The notes under the pieces were generated by a model. That model did not search any database. It was not told the origin of the DNA and was given only the letters and a program-made list of their open reading frames with translations. The position numbers and the translations under genes were made by a program. A stretch of DNA of 64,000 nucleotides. Origin: Aeromonas tecta. Its GTDB lineage: Bacteria; Pseudomonadota; Gammaproteobacteria; Enterobacterales; Aeromonadaceae. The stretch covers positions 1 through 64,000 of the forward strand of contig NZ_CDCA01000028.1 in NCBI RefSeq assembly GCF_000820185.1, written 5' to 3'. Shown piece by piece: positions 37,501 through 47,491 of this stretch. Within the stretch, counting starts at the first letter, position 1. Every line of letters starts with the position of its first letter.

Positions 37501-39328
37501 GGGAGTTGTCCTCAAGCGGGGGCACGGCGCTGTCGCTGACCAGCTTGCCATTCTGGTAGATGGCCCAATCCAGCACACGCACGACATTGCCCTGGGGATC
37601 CACACTCAGTTGCCCGGTCATGCCGGGTTGCTGCATGGCATTGACCTTGCGCATCTGCTGCAGGTTGCCAGCCAGGCTGACCGCGTCGTAACCGAGCGCA
37701 AACAGGCGCAGCAGGTCACCCTGGGTCTGCGGCCAGAGCAGGGCAATCTGTTCCCGCTGCTTCTCGTAGCCACCCAGCAGCAGCGGCATGTCGGAGATGT
37801 GCATGCCATCGAGCTCGGAGGCGACTTCGGTCGCCGCGCTATCATAGCCCCTTGAGCTGCTGTAGATGGGCAGGCTGCCCATGGGCTCGACCGAGATGTC
37901 CACGTAGGGCTTGATCATCCGGGTTTCCAGGCTGTTGGCCACCACGTAGACCGCGTCTATGCTGCGTGGCGCGGCATCGGACAGCTGGACGATTTCCCCG
38001 GCGCGGGCGCTGGAGCGACCACTCAGGGCGTTCTTGACCATGCCCTGCACCTCGTTGCGCGCCCCGAAGGTCGCGACCACGGGTTTCTCCTGGCTCACCC
38101 CGGCCCAGGCCTGTTCGAACGCCTTGATGCTGCTGTAGCCGATACGACCTTGCGCCGCGATCAACAGCGGCTTGCGGTAGCCCTGACCATAGAGGTACTG
38201 GGCGGCCTGGCTCGCGTCGGCGGCGGCGGAGAGGGAGAAGTAGTAGGTGTTGTCGTTGACGATCGGCTTGTCCAGCTCATTGAGCGCCAGCACCGGCACG
38301 GTCGGGTTGGACTTGAGCAACTCTTCGACCCTGTCCTTGAGCAGCGGGCCGATGATCATGTTGGCCCCCTCCTGGACAGCCTGCTTGTAGAGTTCTCCCA
38401 TCGCCTTGCTCTGGGTGTCGTAGAAGTTCAGGGTGAATGGGCTCTGATTCTCCTTGTAGGACATCAGCATGCCGTTACGGATCGCCGCGCCTTGCGCTTC
38501 CAGGTTACCGGAGAGAGGCAGGAAGACCGCGACCTGCTGCAACGCGCCGGCATCGCTGGCGGCCAGATCACCGAGGCCTGCCGGCATGTCGGTCTGGGCT
38601 GGGTGGTTCGGGAAGCTCTGCTTCCAGCCCGCCAGTTGACGCGCGAGCTGGCTGGGCTGGGCGCCGAACTCATTCACCAGCGCGGCCAGGCGCAGCCAGC
38701 CTGTGGTCACGTCCGGGGCCGGGGCCTCTTCCAGTGCCTGCAGGGTCGACGGCGTCATGCTTTTGAGCAGGGACCAGATCTGTTGGTGATTGGTCGAAAG
38801 CTCCGTCTTGGCCAGGTAGGGCTCCAGCAGGATCAGCGACTTGGCGGCACCAAACTTATTGTTGATGTCCAGTTGCAGCACCACCCGCTGGCGATACCAG
38901 TCTTTCTGGGTATCGGCATCGAGCGCCACATCCGGCTTGCCCTCCAGCAGGATCAGCGCCTGATTGGCGTTGCCCTGGGCCAGCAACAGGTGCGCCTGCA
39001 ACAGTTGCAATTGCGCCTGCTGCACCGGGCTTTGACCCTGTTTCTGCAGTTGCTGATAGAGCGCTGCCGCCGGTTTGGCCTGGCCGAGTGCCAGGTAGCT
39101 GCGCGCCGCCATCACCTGCCAGGTGAAGGCCTCGGCCGGTTTGGCGGGGTCCACTTGCTCCAGATACCACTGGGCATTCTTGGTCAGATCCGAGAAAGCC
39201 GATGGCATGCCAGGCTGTCCGGAAGATGGGTTGGGCTCCGACGCACAGGCGGCAAGCAAGAGCGCCGCGAGTAGGATGCCGAAGAGTCGTGATACACTTA
39301 GCTGCTTTGTAACCCGGTTCAAGTTCAT
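37418..39328 (-). CDS. lpoA: LpoA, outer-membrane lipoprotein activator of PBP1a
   Basis: 636 residues. Lipobox LLAAC with C28, an N-terminal TPR-like helical domain (about 40-260) and a C-terminal periplasmic-binding-protein-like domain (about 270-600) of the LppC family. Reaches through the periplasm to stimulate PBP1a. Divergent from rsmI as in E. coli. A start 9 residues upstream (MENFNTGRG) is also possible. Confidence 0.94.
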   Translation of the reverse strand: MNLNRVTKQLSVSRLFGILLAALLLAACASEPNPSSGQPGMPSAFSDLTKNAQWYLEQVDPAKPAEAFTWQVMAARSYLALGQAKPAAALYQQLQKQGQSPVQQAQLQLLQAHLLLAQGNANQALILLEGKPDVALDADTQKDWYRQRVVLQLDINNKFGAAKSLILLEPYLAKTELSTNHQQIWSLLKSMTPSTLQALEEAPAPDVTTGWLRLAALVNEFGAQPSQLARQLAGWKQSFPNHPAQTDMPAGLGDLAASDAGALQQVAVFLPLSGNLEAQGAAIRNGMLMSYKENQSPFTLNFYDTQSKAMGELYKQAVQEGANMIIGPLLKDRVEELLKSNPTVPVLALNELDKPIVNDNTYYFSLSAAADASQAAQYLYGQGYRKPLLIAAQGRIGYSSIKAFEQAWAGVSQEKPVVATFGARNEVQGMVKNALSGRSSARAGEIVQLSDAAPRSIDAVYVVANSLETRMIKPYVDISVEPMGSLPIYSSSRGYDSAATEVASELDGMHISDMPLLLGGYEKQREQIALLWPQTQGDLLRLFALGYDAVSLAGNLQQMRKVNAMQQPGMTGQLSVDPQGNVVRVLDWAIYQNGKLVSDSAVPPLEDNSHEEATGTTAPAVVEPVAVGSDEQGTAL

Positions 39329-39407
39329 TCCCCGACCAGTGTTGAAGTTCTCCATAGTGTAAACGGGCCAATATGGCGACACAATTGTCGGGACACTCGG
39401 AGATCCC

Positions 39408-40241
39408 ATGAGTGACATCCCAACCCTGTATATAGTCCCCACTCCCATCGGTAATTTGGCGGATATCACCCAGCGTGCATTGAACATTTTACGCAGCGTC
39501 GATCTGGTGGCCGCCGAGGATACGCGTCATACCGGTATCCTGCTCAGCCACTACCAGATCTCGGTACCGACCTTCGCCCTGCATGACCACAACGAGCAGC
39601 AGAAGGCCGATGTGTTGATAGGCCGGATCAAGGAAGGCAAGAGCGTGGCGCTGGTGTCGGACGCCGGTACGCCGCTCATCAGCGACCCTGGCTATCACTT
39701 GGTCACCCGCTGTCGCGAAGCCGGGGTCAAGGTAGTGCCGCTGCCGGGTCCCTGCGCCGCCATTACCGCGCTCTCTGCCGCTGGCCTACCCACCGACCGT
39801 TTCGCCTTCGAGGGATTCTTGCCGGCGAAAGCCAAGGGCCGTGACGACCGGCTGCAGGCGGTGATTGAAGATACCCGCTCGCTGGTGTTCTACGAATCCC
39901 CCCGTCGGGTGCAGGACACGGTAGAAGCGATCGCCCGCATTCTGGGGGAGCGCCAGGTGGTGGTGTGCCGCGAGCTGACCAAGACCTTCGAGTCCATCCA
40001 TGGTCTGCCTGCCTCCGAGATGCTGATCTGGCTCGGCGAGGACGATAATCGCTGCCGTGGCGAGATCGTGCTGGTGGTGGCCGGTGCCGGCAAGGTCGAT
40101 GAAGAGCTGCCCGCCGAGGCGCTGCGCACCCTGGGTCTGTTGGTGGCCGAGTTGCCGCTGAAGAAAGCGGCGGCGCTCACCGCCGAGATCCATGGCGTGA
40201 AGAAAAATGCCCTCTACAAATATGGCCTAGAGCACTATTGA
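39408..40241 (+). CDS. rsmI: RsmI, 16S rRNA 2'-O-methyltransferase (C1402)
   Basis: 277-residue tetrapyrrole-methylase-fold enzyme. [31 protein letters not shown] and PLPGPCA are the family motifs. Methylates C1402 in the ribosomal P-site region. Located between lpoA and rnpB. Confidence 0.96.
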   Translation: MSDIPTLYIVPTPIGNLADITQRALNILRSVDLVAAEDTRHTGILLSHYQISVPTFALHDHNEQQKADVLIGRIKEGKSVALVSDAGTPLISDPGYHLVTRCREAGVKVVPLPGPCAAITALSAAGLPTDRFAFEGFLPAKAKGRDDRLQAVIEDTRSLVFYESPRRVQDTVEAIARILGERQVVVCRELTKTFESIHGLPASEMLIWLGEDDNRCRGEIVLVVAGAGKVDEELPAEALRTLGLLVAELPLKKAAALTAEIHGVKKNALYKYGLEHY

Positions 40242-40370
40242 GTCATCAAAGTGCGCAGATGACAGGCTTGATGGCAGTGAAACTGGCTGCTTGGTATGCA
40301 AAAACCAGCATGAATCTCTGCTGAAATGTGACGGATAGCACCGTGAATCGACGCAAACGGCAATTGTCGG

Positions 40371-40400
40371 TTTACCCGGGGCGACGGACAAGGCTATAAT
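40371..40400 (+). promoter_or_regulatory. rnpB promoter
   Basis: TTTACC (40371-40376), 18-base spacer, TATAAT (40395-40400), then a GC-rich discriminator CCGCGCCCGG directly before the RNA. This is the expected architecture for a stable, stringently controlled RNA. Confidence 0.8.
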
Positions 40401-40406
40401 CCGCGC

Positions 40407-40794
<388 letters not shown>

Positions 40795-40816
40795 TATTCA
40801 GGGTACGCAAGTACCT

Positions 40817-40852
40817 TAAAATCCCGGCACCTTTCAGGTGCCGGGATTTTTA
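40817..40852 (+). terminator. rnpB terminator
   Basis: AAAATCCCGGCACC / GGTGCCGGGATTTTT hairpin with T-run about 25 bases after the RNA 3' end. Confidence 0.93.
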
Positions 40853-41021
40853 TTTCTGGCTTGCGGACTGCCGCGTGGCACCTTTTAAAATTTTGTAATA
40901 AAGTTCTCGCCCTTTTCGGTCGCTCTATGTCGGCTGGACTATGTGTATCGATCACGCGGCTGGCCTGATGGATGTCTTTTTGGCAGTAGGGCGAGATAAA
41001 AATGGCTAAGGTGGATTTGTA

Positions 41022-41897
41022 ATGTCATCAAGCGGCGCAATGCTCACCCCTTCTCGGCTACTCTGCGCTGAGCGAGGCAAAACCCTTCCTCATTATGATT
41101 TGCTGGGCGTCGAACGAGCCAATGTGGCGCGACTCAAGCAGCTCAATTCCCAACTGGGATCCTTCTCATTACAGGCATCGGGCTGCATGGCCCAGCTATT
41201 CAATGCCGCAGACTGCGATCTGACCTACCAGGATTTTGTTTCCACCCAGCCTCAGGAACGGGATGACCGACTGATCTGGGTCGAGGCCCGTACCCCGCTC
41301 GATGCGCAGCGGATTGCCTACTTCTCCATCGCACCTTCGGTGATTTACCGGCTTGCTGTGCTGTTTTTCGGCGGCTCCCTGCAACATAAGGGCGCCGAGG
41401 TGGCACATGGCAAAGGGCTGACCGATACGGAGCAACGGCTGCTGCTGCGGTTGTGTCAGTACCAGATAGACATCTGGTCTGCCTGCCTTGGCCAGGGGGA
41501 TCTCGAGTGGCAGCTGAACCTGATCACCCGGGATGCGGTGCCTGCATCACGGCTCTGGGTCGCGGAGGCGAACCTGGTGGCGGGAGGCAGTACTCACGAT
41601 TGGCAGTTCTGGCTTGAGCCACCGAAGGAGGCCCTCAGCATCACGGCGGGCCACCGGGTGCAGGCGGCACAACTGGAGCAGGCGCTGACGCAAGTTACGG
41701 TCTGCCTGCGGGTGGTCATGGGACAGCTGTCCATGACGCTAGCGGATCTGGAATGCCTCAAGGTGGGGGATGTGCTCTCACTGGAATTACCCGAAGTCGT
41801 ACCGGCACTGATCGGTAACCGCCCCTGCTTTAACGGACGCATTGCTGAACATAAAGGCAGCCTGGTGTATCAGGTTGCAACTGTGGTAGAGGAGTAG
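41022..41897 (+). CDS. fliM: Lateral flagellar switch protein FliM
   Basis: 291-residue C-ring protein: CheC-like middle domain (about 40-220) and C-terminal SpoA domain (about 235-285, LADLECLKVGDVLSLELPE). The N-terminus (MSSSGAMLTPSRLLCAERG) lacks the CheY-binding EIDALL peptide usual in polar FliM. AAGGTGG precedes the ATG. First gene of fliMNPQR-flhBA; with lafK downstream this order matches lateral, not polar, clusters of Aeromonas and Vibrio. Confidence 0.88.
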   Translation: MSSSGAMLTPSRLLCAERGKTLPHYDLLGVERANVARLKQLNSQLGSFSLQASGCMAQLFNAADCDLTYQDFVSTQPQERDDRLIWVEARTPLDAQRIAYFSIAPSVIYRLAVLFFGGSLQHKGAEVAHGKGLTDTEQRLLLRLCQYQIDIWSACLGQGDLEWQLNLITRDAVPASRLWVAEANLVAGGSTHDWQFWLEPPKEALSITAGHRVQAAQLEQALTQVTVCLRVVMGQLSMTLADLECLKVGDVLSLELPEVVPALIGNRPCFNGRIAEHKGSLVYQVATVVEE

Positions 41898-41904
41898 TCG
41901 AAGC

Positions 41905-42282
41905 ATGAACGAACACAATTTGAATGACCCGCTGGATCTGGACGGCCTGGATCAACTGTTTGGTGATGATATCAGCATGCCGAGTGCGGCCGACTACATG
42001 GCCCCCACCAGTAGCAGCAAGCAGCGCGATCTCTCCTTCTTCCATCAAATCCCGGTCAAGGTGACCCTGGAAGTCGCCAGCACCGAGGTGGCGCTGGGTG
42101 AGTTGATGCGTGTCGAGGAAGGCGCCGTCATCGAGCTGGACAAGCTGGCAGGCGAACCGCTGGACGTGCGCGTCAATGGCCGCTTGCTGGCCCGGGGTGA
42201 GGTGGTGGTGGTCAATGGCAAATATGGCCTACGTCTGGTCGATGTGGTCGATACCAACCTGCTGGGCGGCATGAACGACTGA
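41905..42282 (+). CDS. fliN: Lateral flagellar switch protein FliN
   Basis: 125 residues; acidic N-terminus and C-terminal SpoA domain (about 48-118, VKVTLEVASTEVALGELMRVEEGAVIELD). Forms the lower C-ring with FliM and contacts FliH for export. Its stop overlaps the fliP start. Confidence 0.93.
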   Translation: MNEHNLNDPLDLDGLDQLFGDDISMPSAADYMAPTSSSKQRDLSFFHQIPVKVTLEVASTEVALGELMRVEEGAVIELDKLAGEPLDVRVNGRLLARGEVVVVNGKYGLRLVDVVDTNLLGGMND

Positions 42283-43019
42283 TGCGTTACCTGCTGCTTG
42301 CGCTGTTGCTGTTCTCGTTGCCCAGTTGGGCGGCGGCGGATATGACGCTGTTCTCGGTCTCACCCGGTGCCGCAGGGGGCGAGGATTACAGCATCAAGCT
42401 GCAGATCCTGTTCTTCATGACCCTGCTGGGTCTGTTGCCGACCCTGTTGCTGATGATGACCAGTTTCACCCGGATCATCATAGTGCTGGCGATCTTGCGT
42501 CAGGCCCTGGGCCTGCAGCAGAGCCCGCCCAACCGGGTGTTGATTGGCATCAGCCTGATCCTGACCCTGGTGATCATGAGGCCGGTCTGGACCGACATGT
42601 ATCAGCATGCCTTCGTGCCTTATGACCAGAACGAGATCACTCTGACGGAAGGCCTGGCCAGAGCCGAGAAGCCGCTGCGCCAGTTCATGCTGGCCCAGAC
42701 CCGGGAGCCGGATCTGGAGCAGATGCTGCGCATCTCGGGGGAACCCACCACGCTGGCCAAGAGCGATGTGCCCTTTGGCGTGCTCCTGCCGGCCTTCGTG
42801 CTGAGTGAGTTGAACACCGCTTTCCAGATAGGCTTCATGCTGTTTATCCCCTTCCTGGTCATCGATCTGGTGGTCGCCAGCGTGCTGATGGCGATGGGGA
42901 TGATGATGCTGTCACCGCTGATCATCTCGCTGCCATTCAAGCTGATGGTGTTCGTGCTGGTGGATGGCTGGTCCATGACGGTGGGCACTCTGGCCGCCAG
43001 TTTCGGCGGCGGAGGCTGA
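42282..43019 (+). CDS. fliP: Lateral flagellar export gate protein FliP
   Basis: 245 residues with a cleavable signal peptide (MRYLLLALLLFSLPSWAAA) and four further hydrophobic segments; MMTSFTRIIIVLAILRQALG and the QQSPPN motif are FliP hallmarks. Forms the FliPQR export pore. No fliO is seen before it. Confidence 0.96.
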   Translation: MRYLLLALLLFSLPSWAAADMTLFSVSPGAAGGEDYSIKLQILFFMTLLGLLPTLLLMMTSFTRIIIVLAILRQALGLQQSPPNRVLIGISLILTLVIMRPVWTDMYQHAFVPYDQNEITLTEGLARAEKPLRQFMLAQTREPDLEQMLRISGEPTTLAKSDVPFGVLLPAFVLSELNTAFQIGFMLFIPFLVIDLVVASVLMAMGMMMLSPLIISLPFKLMVFVLVDGWSMTVGTLAASFGGGG

Positions 43020-43020
43020 C

Positions 43021-43290
43021 GTGACTCCAGAGCAGAGTGTGGCCCTGGTAGGGGGGGCCGTGAATCTGGTGGTGGTCATGGTCTCGGTGCTGATCGTGCC
43101 GGGCCTCATCGTCGGGCTGGTGGTCAGTATTTTTCAAGCCGCGACCCAGATCCAGGAGCAGACCCTCAGCTTCCTGCCTCGCTTCATCGTCACCCTGATG
43201 ACGCTTATCTTCACGGGCAACTGGCTGTTGTCGCAGATCACCACCCTGTTCGCCGACCTGTTCCAGAAGATCCCCGGACTGATCGGATGA
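43021..43290 (+). CDS. fliQ: Lateral flagellar export gate protein FliQ
   Basis: 89 residues, two membrane helices; IFQAATQIQEQTLSFLPR is the family core. Starts with GTG one base after fliP stop. Four copies join the FliP5FliR1 gate. Confidence 0.95.
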   Translation: MTPEQSVALVGGAVNLVVVMVSVLIVPGLIVGLVVSIFQAATQIQEQTLSFLPRFIVTLMTLIFTGNWLLSQITTLFADLFQKIPGLIG

Positions 43291-44069
43291 ACTCCCTGCT
43301 GTCGCTCAGTGCGGCCGAGCTGACCGCTTGGCTGGGGCAGTGGTGGTGGCCTTTCGTGCGTATCGCCGCGGCCTTCTGGGTGATGCCGGTGTTTGGTGAT
43401 GGCCGCATTCCGGTACAGGTTCGCCTCTTTCTCGCTTTTGTCATCAGCCTGCTGATCGCCCCCATGTTGAAAGGGATGCCGCTGCTCGATCCCTTCAGTG
43501 CCGGTGCCCTGGTGCTGACCCTGGAGCAGCTGCTGTTCGGGCTGCTGTTCGGACTCTGCATCCAGATGCTGTTCATGGTGATGACCATGGCGGGGCAGAT
43601 CCTCTCCATGCAGATGGGCCTGGCGATGGCGGTGATGAATGACCCTTCCAACGGGGATACCGCCCCCATCGTCAGCCAGCTGATGCTGGTCTTCTGCTCG
43701 CTGCTGTTCCTTGGCCTCAATGGCCATCTGGTGACGCTGGATGTGCTGGTGCAGAGTCTGCGCAGCTGGCCACCGGGATCGTCGCTCTATGCCCTGGACG
43801 TGAAGGGGGTGATAGGTCTGTTCGGCTGGAGCATAGGCGCGGCGCTGATCCTGACCCTGCCCGCCGTGGTGGCCATGCTGATGGTCAACCTCACCTTCGG
43901 GGTGCTCAACCGCACCGCCCCCTCCCTGAATATCTTCTCCCTTGGCTTCCCCATGACCCTGTTGCTGGGCTTGCTGACCATGGCCATCTCCATCAGCGGT
44001 GTACCGGCTCGTTATCTGGATCTGGTCACGCACGTGCTGACCCAGCTCAGGATGCTGACACCGGCATGA
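43287..44069 (+). CDS. fliR: Lateral flagellar export gate protein FliR
   Basis: 260 residues with about six membrane helices; FVRIAAAFWVMPVFG and GQILSMQMGLAMA are typical. Single copy in the gate complex. Overlaps fliQ and flhB by four bases each. Confidence 0.95.
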   Translation: MNSLLSLSAAELTAWLGQWWWPFVRIAAAFWVMPVFGDGRIPVQVRLFLAFVISLLIAPMLKGMPLLDPFSAGALVLTLEQLLFGLLFGLCIQMLFMVMTMAGQILSMQMGLAMAVMNDPSNGDTAPIVSQLMLVFCSLLFLGLNGHLVTLDVLVQSLRSWPPGSSLYALDVKGVIGLFGWSIGAALILTLPAVVAMLMVNLTFGVLNRTAPSLNIFSLGFPMTLLLGLLTMAISISGVPARYLDLVTHVLTQLRMLTPA

Positions 44070-45202
44070 GCCAGAACAGCGCCCAGGACAAAACCGAAGA
44101 GGCCTCTTCCCAGAAACGGCGCAAGGCGAGGGAAGAGGGACAGATAGCGCGTTCCAAGGAGCTGAGCTCGGCTGGCCTGCTGCTGCTTGGGGGGCTGGCC
44201 ATGCAATGGATGGTGCCCAGTTTCGGGTTGTTCTTCGCCGAACTGATGAAGCGTCCCCAGCGTTTCGACTGGCAGGGGGCGCGGGATCCCCAGATGATGA
44301 TCCATTGGACGGCGGAGGCCCTGCTCGGCATGTTGTGGGTGCTGTTGCCGCTGTTCGGTTTTCTGGGTTTGCTGCTGATCCTGCTCAGCATAGTGCCGGG
44401 TGGCATGGTGCTTGCCTGGAAGAAGCTGATGCCGAGCGGCGAGAAGCTCAATCCGCTCAAAGGCCTGAAGCGGATGTTCTCGACCCAGAGCCTGATGGAG
44501 CTGCTGAAATCCATTCTCAAGGTGCTGCTGATCGGCGGAACCCTGGCCCTGATGCTCAAGCATCAATGGCCCTTGTTGATGATGATGAACCGCATGCCAC
44601 CCCAGGCCGCCATGGAGCAGGCGCTGCGGATCCTCTCCCAGGCATTTATCTTGCTAGGCAGTGTGCAGATGCTGATCGCCGTGCTGGATGTGCCTTATCA
44701 GCGCTGGTCTTTGAACAAGCAGCTGAAGATGACCAAGCAGGAGGTCAAGGACGAGCACAAGAACAGTGAGGGTCGTCCGGAGATCAAGGCCAAGATCCGT
44801 CAGGTGCAAGGCATGCTGGCACGGGCTCGGATCGAACAGCGGGTGCCGCAGGCGGATGTGATCATCGTCAACCCGACCCACTATGCGGTGGCCATCAAAT
44901 ATGACCCCGAGCGCGCCAATGCCCCCTATGTGATCGCCAAGGGGGTCGACAGCATGGCGGAGCGGATCCGTCAGGTGGCAAAGCAGCACGACAAGATGGT
45001 GATGAGCCTGCCGGAGCTGACCCGGGCCATCTACCACTCCACTCGGGTGGATCAGGAAGTACCGGCTGGCCTCTACACCGCAGTCGCCTATGTATTGAAT
45101 CACGTATTGCAGCTACGGGCCTATGAGGCAGGTAAGGGCAAGAAACCCTATCCCCTTGCTCCTTTGCATGTGCCGCCCGAGTTACGTCAACCTGAGAGGT
45201 AA
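44066..45202 (+). CDS. flhB: Lateral flagellar export switch protein FlhB
   Basis: 378 residues: charged N-terminus (DKTEEASSQKRRKAREEGQ), four membrane helices, and a cytoplasmic domain with the autocleavage motif NPTH (N269-H272). Cleavage between N and P switches export specificity from hook to filament. Confidence 0.97.
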   Translation: MSQNSAQDKTEEASSQKRRKAREEGQIARSKELSSAGLLLLGGLAMQWMVPSFGLFFAELMKRPQRFDWQGARDPQMMIHWTAEALLGMLWVLLPLFGFLGLLLILLSIVPGGMVLAWKKLMPSGEKLNPLKGLKRMFSTQSLMELLKSILKVLLIGGTLALMLKHQWPLLMMMNRMPPQAAMEQALRILSQAFILLGSVQMLIAVLDVPYQRWSLNKQLKMTKQEVKDEHKNSEGRPEIKAKIRQVQGMLARARIEQRVPQADVIIVNPTHYAVAIKYDPERANAPYVIAKGVDSMAERIRQVAKQHDKMVMSLPELTRAIYHSTRVDQEVPAGLYTAVAYVLNHVLQLRAYEAGKGKKPYPLAPLHVPPELRQPER

Positions 45203-45205
45203 GTT

Positions 45206-47281
45206 GTGAACTGGCGTGTATTGACCCAATCCTATACCGCGATCCCACTGATGTTATTGGCCATTCTGGCCATGATGATCCTGCCCCTGCCCGGTTGGCT
45301 GCTGGATGCGCTGTTTACCTTCAACATAGTGTTGGCGGTGCTGGTGCTGCTGGTGTCGGTCTCGGCTCGCCGTCCGCTCGATTTCTCCGTGTTCCCGACC
45401 GTACTGCTGGTCGCGACCCTGATGCGGCTGTCACTCAACGTCGCCTCGACCCGGGTCGTGTTGTTGCATGGTCATGAGGGCAATGAGGCGGCCGGTAAGG
45501 TCATCCAGGCGTTCGGTGAAGTGGTCATCGGTGGCAACTACGTGGTGGGTCTGGTGGTCTTCGTGATCCTGATGATCATCAACTTCGTGGTCATCACCAA
45601 GGGGGGGGAGCGGATCTCCGAAGTGTCCGCTCGCTTCACCCTGGACGCCATGCCGGGCAAGCAGATGGCCATCGATGCCGATCTCAATGCCGGCACACTG
45701 GATCAGCACCAGGCCCGGGCCCGTCGGGAGGAGATCTCCAAAGAGGCCGACTTCTATGGCGCCATGGACGGGGCCTCCAAGTTTGTGCGAGGGGATGCTA
45801 TCGCCGGCCTGCTGGTGCTGATCATCAACCTGGTCGGTGGCCTCGCAATCGGTATCTTCCAGCACTCGCTGCCGGTGTCAGACGCCTTCCGGATCTACGC
45901 GTTGCTCACCATAGGTGACGGTCTGGTCGCCCAGATCCCCTCCCTGCTGATGTCCACCGCGGCGGCCATCATAGTGACCCGGGTCAGCGACGAAGGGGAG
46001 ATGTCGGATCAGGTTGGCCAGCAGATCCTGGCGTCGCCTCGGGTCATCTACACGGCCGCGACTATCATGCTGATCCTGGGCCTGGTGCCCGGCATGCCCA
46101 TGCTGGCGTTCCTCAGCTTCGCCGCCGTACTGGCCTGGACCGGCTGGAGCGTCAGCAAGCGCAGGGTCAAGGATCCGGAGCTGGATGCCGCCCAGGCACT
46201 GACCCGGCAGATGACGCAGCCCGAGCCCCAGGGGCTGGAGTGGCAGGATCTGCCACCGGTGGACTCCGTTGCCATCGAACTCGGCTACCGGCTGGTGCCG
46301 CTGGCGGAGGCGGAAAAGGGGGCCGAGCTGCTGGCCAGGGTGCGGGGTATCCGCAAGACCCTCTCCGAGCAATATGGTTTCTTGCTGCCGGAGATCCGGG
46401 TGCGCGACAACCTGCAACTGCAGCCCGACCAGTATCGGATCAAGCTGTCCGGCATTGCGCTCGCCATGGGGAACGTGGATTGCCAGCGCTTGATGGCCAT
46501 CAGCAGCGGAGAAACCTACGGTACGCTGGACGGTGAGCTGACCCAGGATCCGGCCTATGGCATGAATGCGGTCTGGATCTCGCCGGACCACAAGGCAAAG
46601 GCCCTTAACCTGGGTTATTCTGTAGTTGATTCCGCTACTGTTATCGCAACTCACACCAGTAAAATGCTGAGAGAGCAGCTTGATGTGCTGTTTGGTCATG
46701 ACGAAGTCGGCAAGCTCGGCCAGTATCTGGCGGTTCAGTCTCCCCGTCTGGCGGAAGAGCTCAACGCGGCGCTGACCCAGATGCAACAGCTACGGGTGTT
46801 CCGCCAGCTGCTCAAGGAGCAGATCAGCCTGACCGATATCCGGACCATAGCGACGACCCTGCTGGATGCGAGTGAGTTGACCAAGGATCCGGTCTTGCTG
46901 GCATCGGATGTGCGTTGCGCCCTGAAACGCCAGATCGTCCGGCAGGCCATCGGCTCGCGCGACATTCTGGCGGCCTTCACCCTGGACGATCGCCTGGAGC
47001 AGACCCTGCTGACGGCGATGAGCCAGTCACAGCAGCAGGGCAAAATCCAGCTGGACAGCTTCCCGGTCGATCCTCAATTGCTGGCGCAATTACAACAGAA
47101 CATGCCGTTGGTGAAGGAGCAGTTGCAACAGCAGGGATATGCCCCCGTATTGGTGGTCATGCCCCAGCTGAGGCCGCTGATCGCCCGTTATGCCCGCTCT
47201 TTCTCAAAAGGTCTCAAAGTGCTCTCTTATAATGAAATACCGGAAGACTTGAGGGTGGAAGTAATTGGCACCCTGGGCTGA
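45206..47281 (+). CDS. flhA: Lateral flagellar export protein FlhA
   Basis: 691 residues: about eight N-terminal membrane helices, the FHIPEP-type block (DFSVFPTVLLVATLMRLSLNVASTR) and a cytoplasmic nonameric ring domain that docks chaperone-substrate complexes. GTG start 3 bases after flhB stop. End of the fliM-to-flhA run. Confidence 0.96.
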   Translation: MNWRVLTQSYTAIPLMLLAILAMMILPLPGWLLDALFTFNIVLAVLVLLVSVSARRPLDFSVFPTVLLVATLMRLSLNVASTRVVLLHGHEGNEAAGKVIQAFGEVVIGGNYVVGLVVFVILMIINFVVITKGGERISEVSARFTLDAMPGKQMAIDADLNAGTLDQHQARARREEISKEADFYGAMDGASKFVRGDAIAGLLVLIINLVGGLAIGIFQHSLPVSDAFRIYALLTIGDGLVAQIPSLLMSTAAAIIVTRVSDEGEMSDQVGQQILASPRVIYTAATIMLILGLVPGMPMLAFLSFAAVLAWTGWSVSKRRVKDPELDAAQALTRQMTQPEPQGLEWQDLPPVDSVAIELGYRLVPLAEAEKGAELLARVRGIRKTLSEQYGFLLPEIRVRDNLQLQPDQYRIKLSGIALAMGNVDCQRLMAISSGETYGTLDGELTQDPAYGMNAVWISPDHKAKALNLGYSVVDSATVIATHTSKMLREQLDVLFGHDEVGKLGQYLAVQSPRLAEELNAALTQMQQLRVFRQLLKEQISLTDIRTIATTLLDASELTKDPVLLASDVRCALKRQIVRQAIGSRDILAAFTLDDRLEQTLLTAMSQSQQQGKIQLDSFPVDPQLLAQLQQNMPLVKEQLQQQGYAPVLVVMPQLRPLIARYARSFSKGLKVLSYNEIPEDLRVEVIGTLG

Positions 47282-47335
47282 AGTTGAATTGCCAGGCTGG
47301 TATGTTGACAGGAAGAAGGTATTCCGCATATCTGC

Positions 47336-47363
47336 TTGAATTGTCATATAAAGCCGTTATGAT
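47336..47363 (+). promoter_or_regulatory. Candidate sigma-70 promoter for the lafK leader
   Basis: TTGAAT (47336-47341), 16-base spacer, TATGAT (47358-47363). Transcription from here would give a leader of about 345 bases including the hairpin and the riboswitch. An alternative TTGACG at 47374 has a poorer -10. Confidence 0.4.
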
Positions 47364-47439
47364 GTGACGGTTTTTGACGCAATTTTATGTTAAGAGAAAA
47401 ATAAAACAATATTACAAAAAATAACAAACTACATGTGTC

Positions 47440-47468
47440 ACATGGCTTTAGGGACAACAAAGCCATGT
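47440..47468 (+). other. Strong hairpin in the lafK leader
   Basis: ACATGGCTTT (47440-47449) pairs perfectly with AAAGCCATGT (47459-47468) around a 9-base loop. No T-run follows (CATCCTATTTAC), so it is not a good terminator for flhA; it may stabilise the leader or bind a regulator. Confidence 0.55.
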
Positions 47469-47491
47469 CATCCTATTTACGGGTCGCCGCA

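Larger units (their letters stand above)
47282..47491. other. Untranslated region between flhA and the lafK riboswitch
   Basis: No coding frame is supported. It holds a sigma-70-like promoter and a strong hairpin, both listed separately, within an AT-rich stretch (about 47385-47435) unlike the neighbouring genes. Confidence 0.5.

Noticed and set aside
40876-40892. TGGCAC followed by an AT-rich stretch before fliM, considered as a sigma-54 promoter
   Set aside because: The -12 GC element is missing at the required 10-base distance after GG; it is part of the flank of the rnpB terminator.
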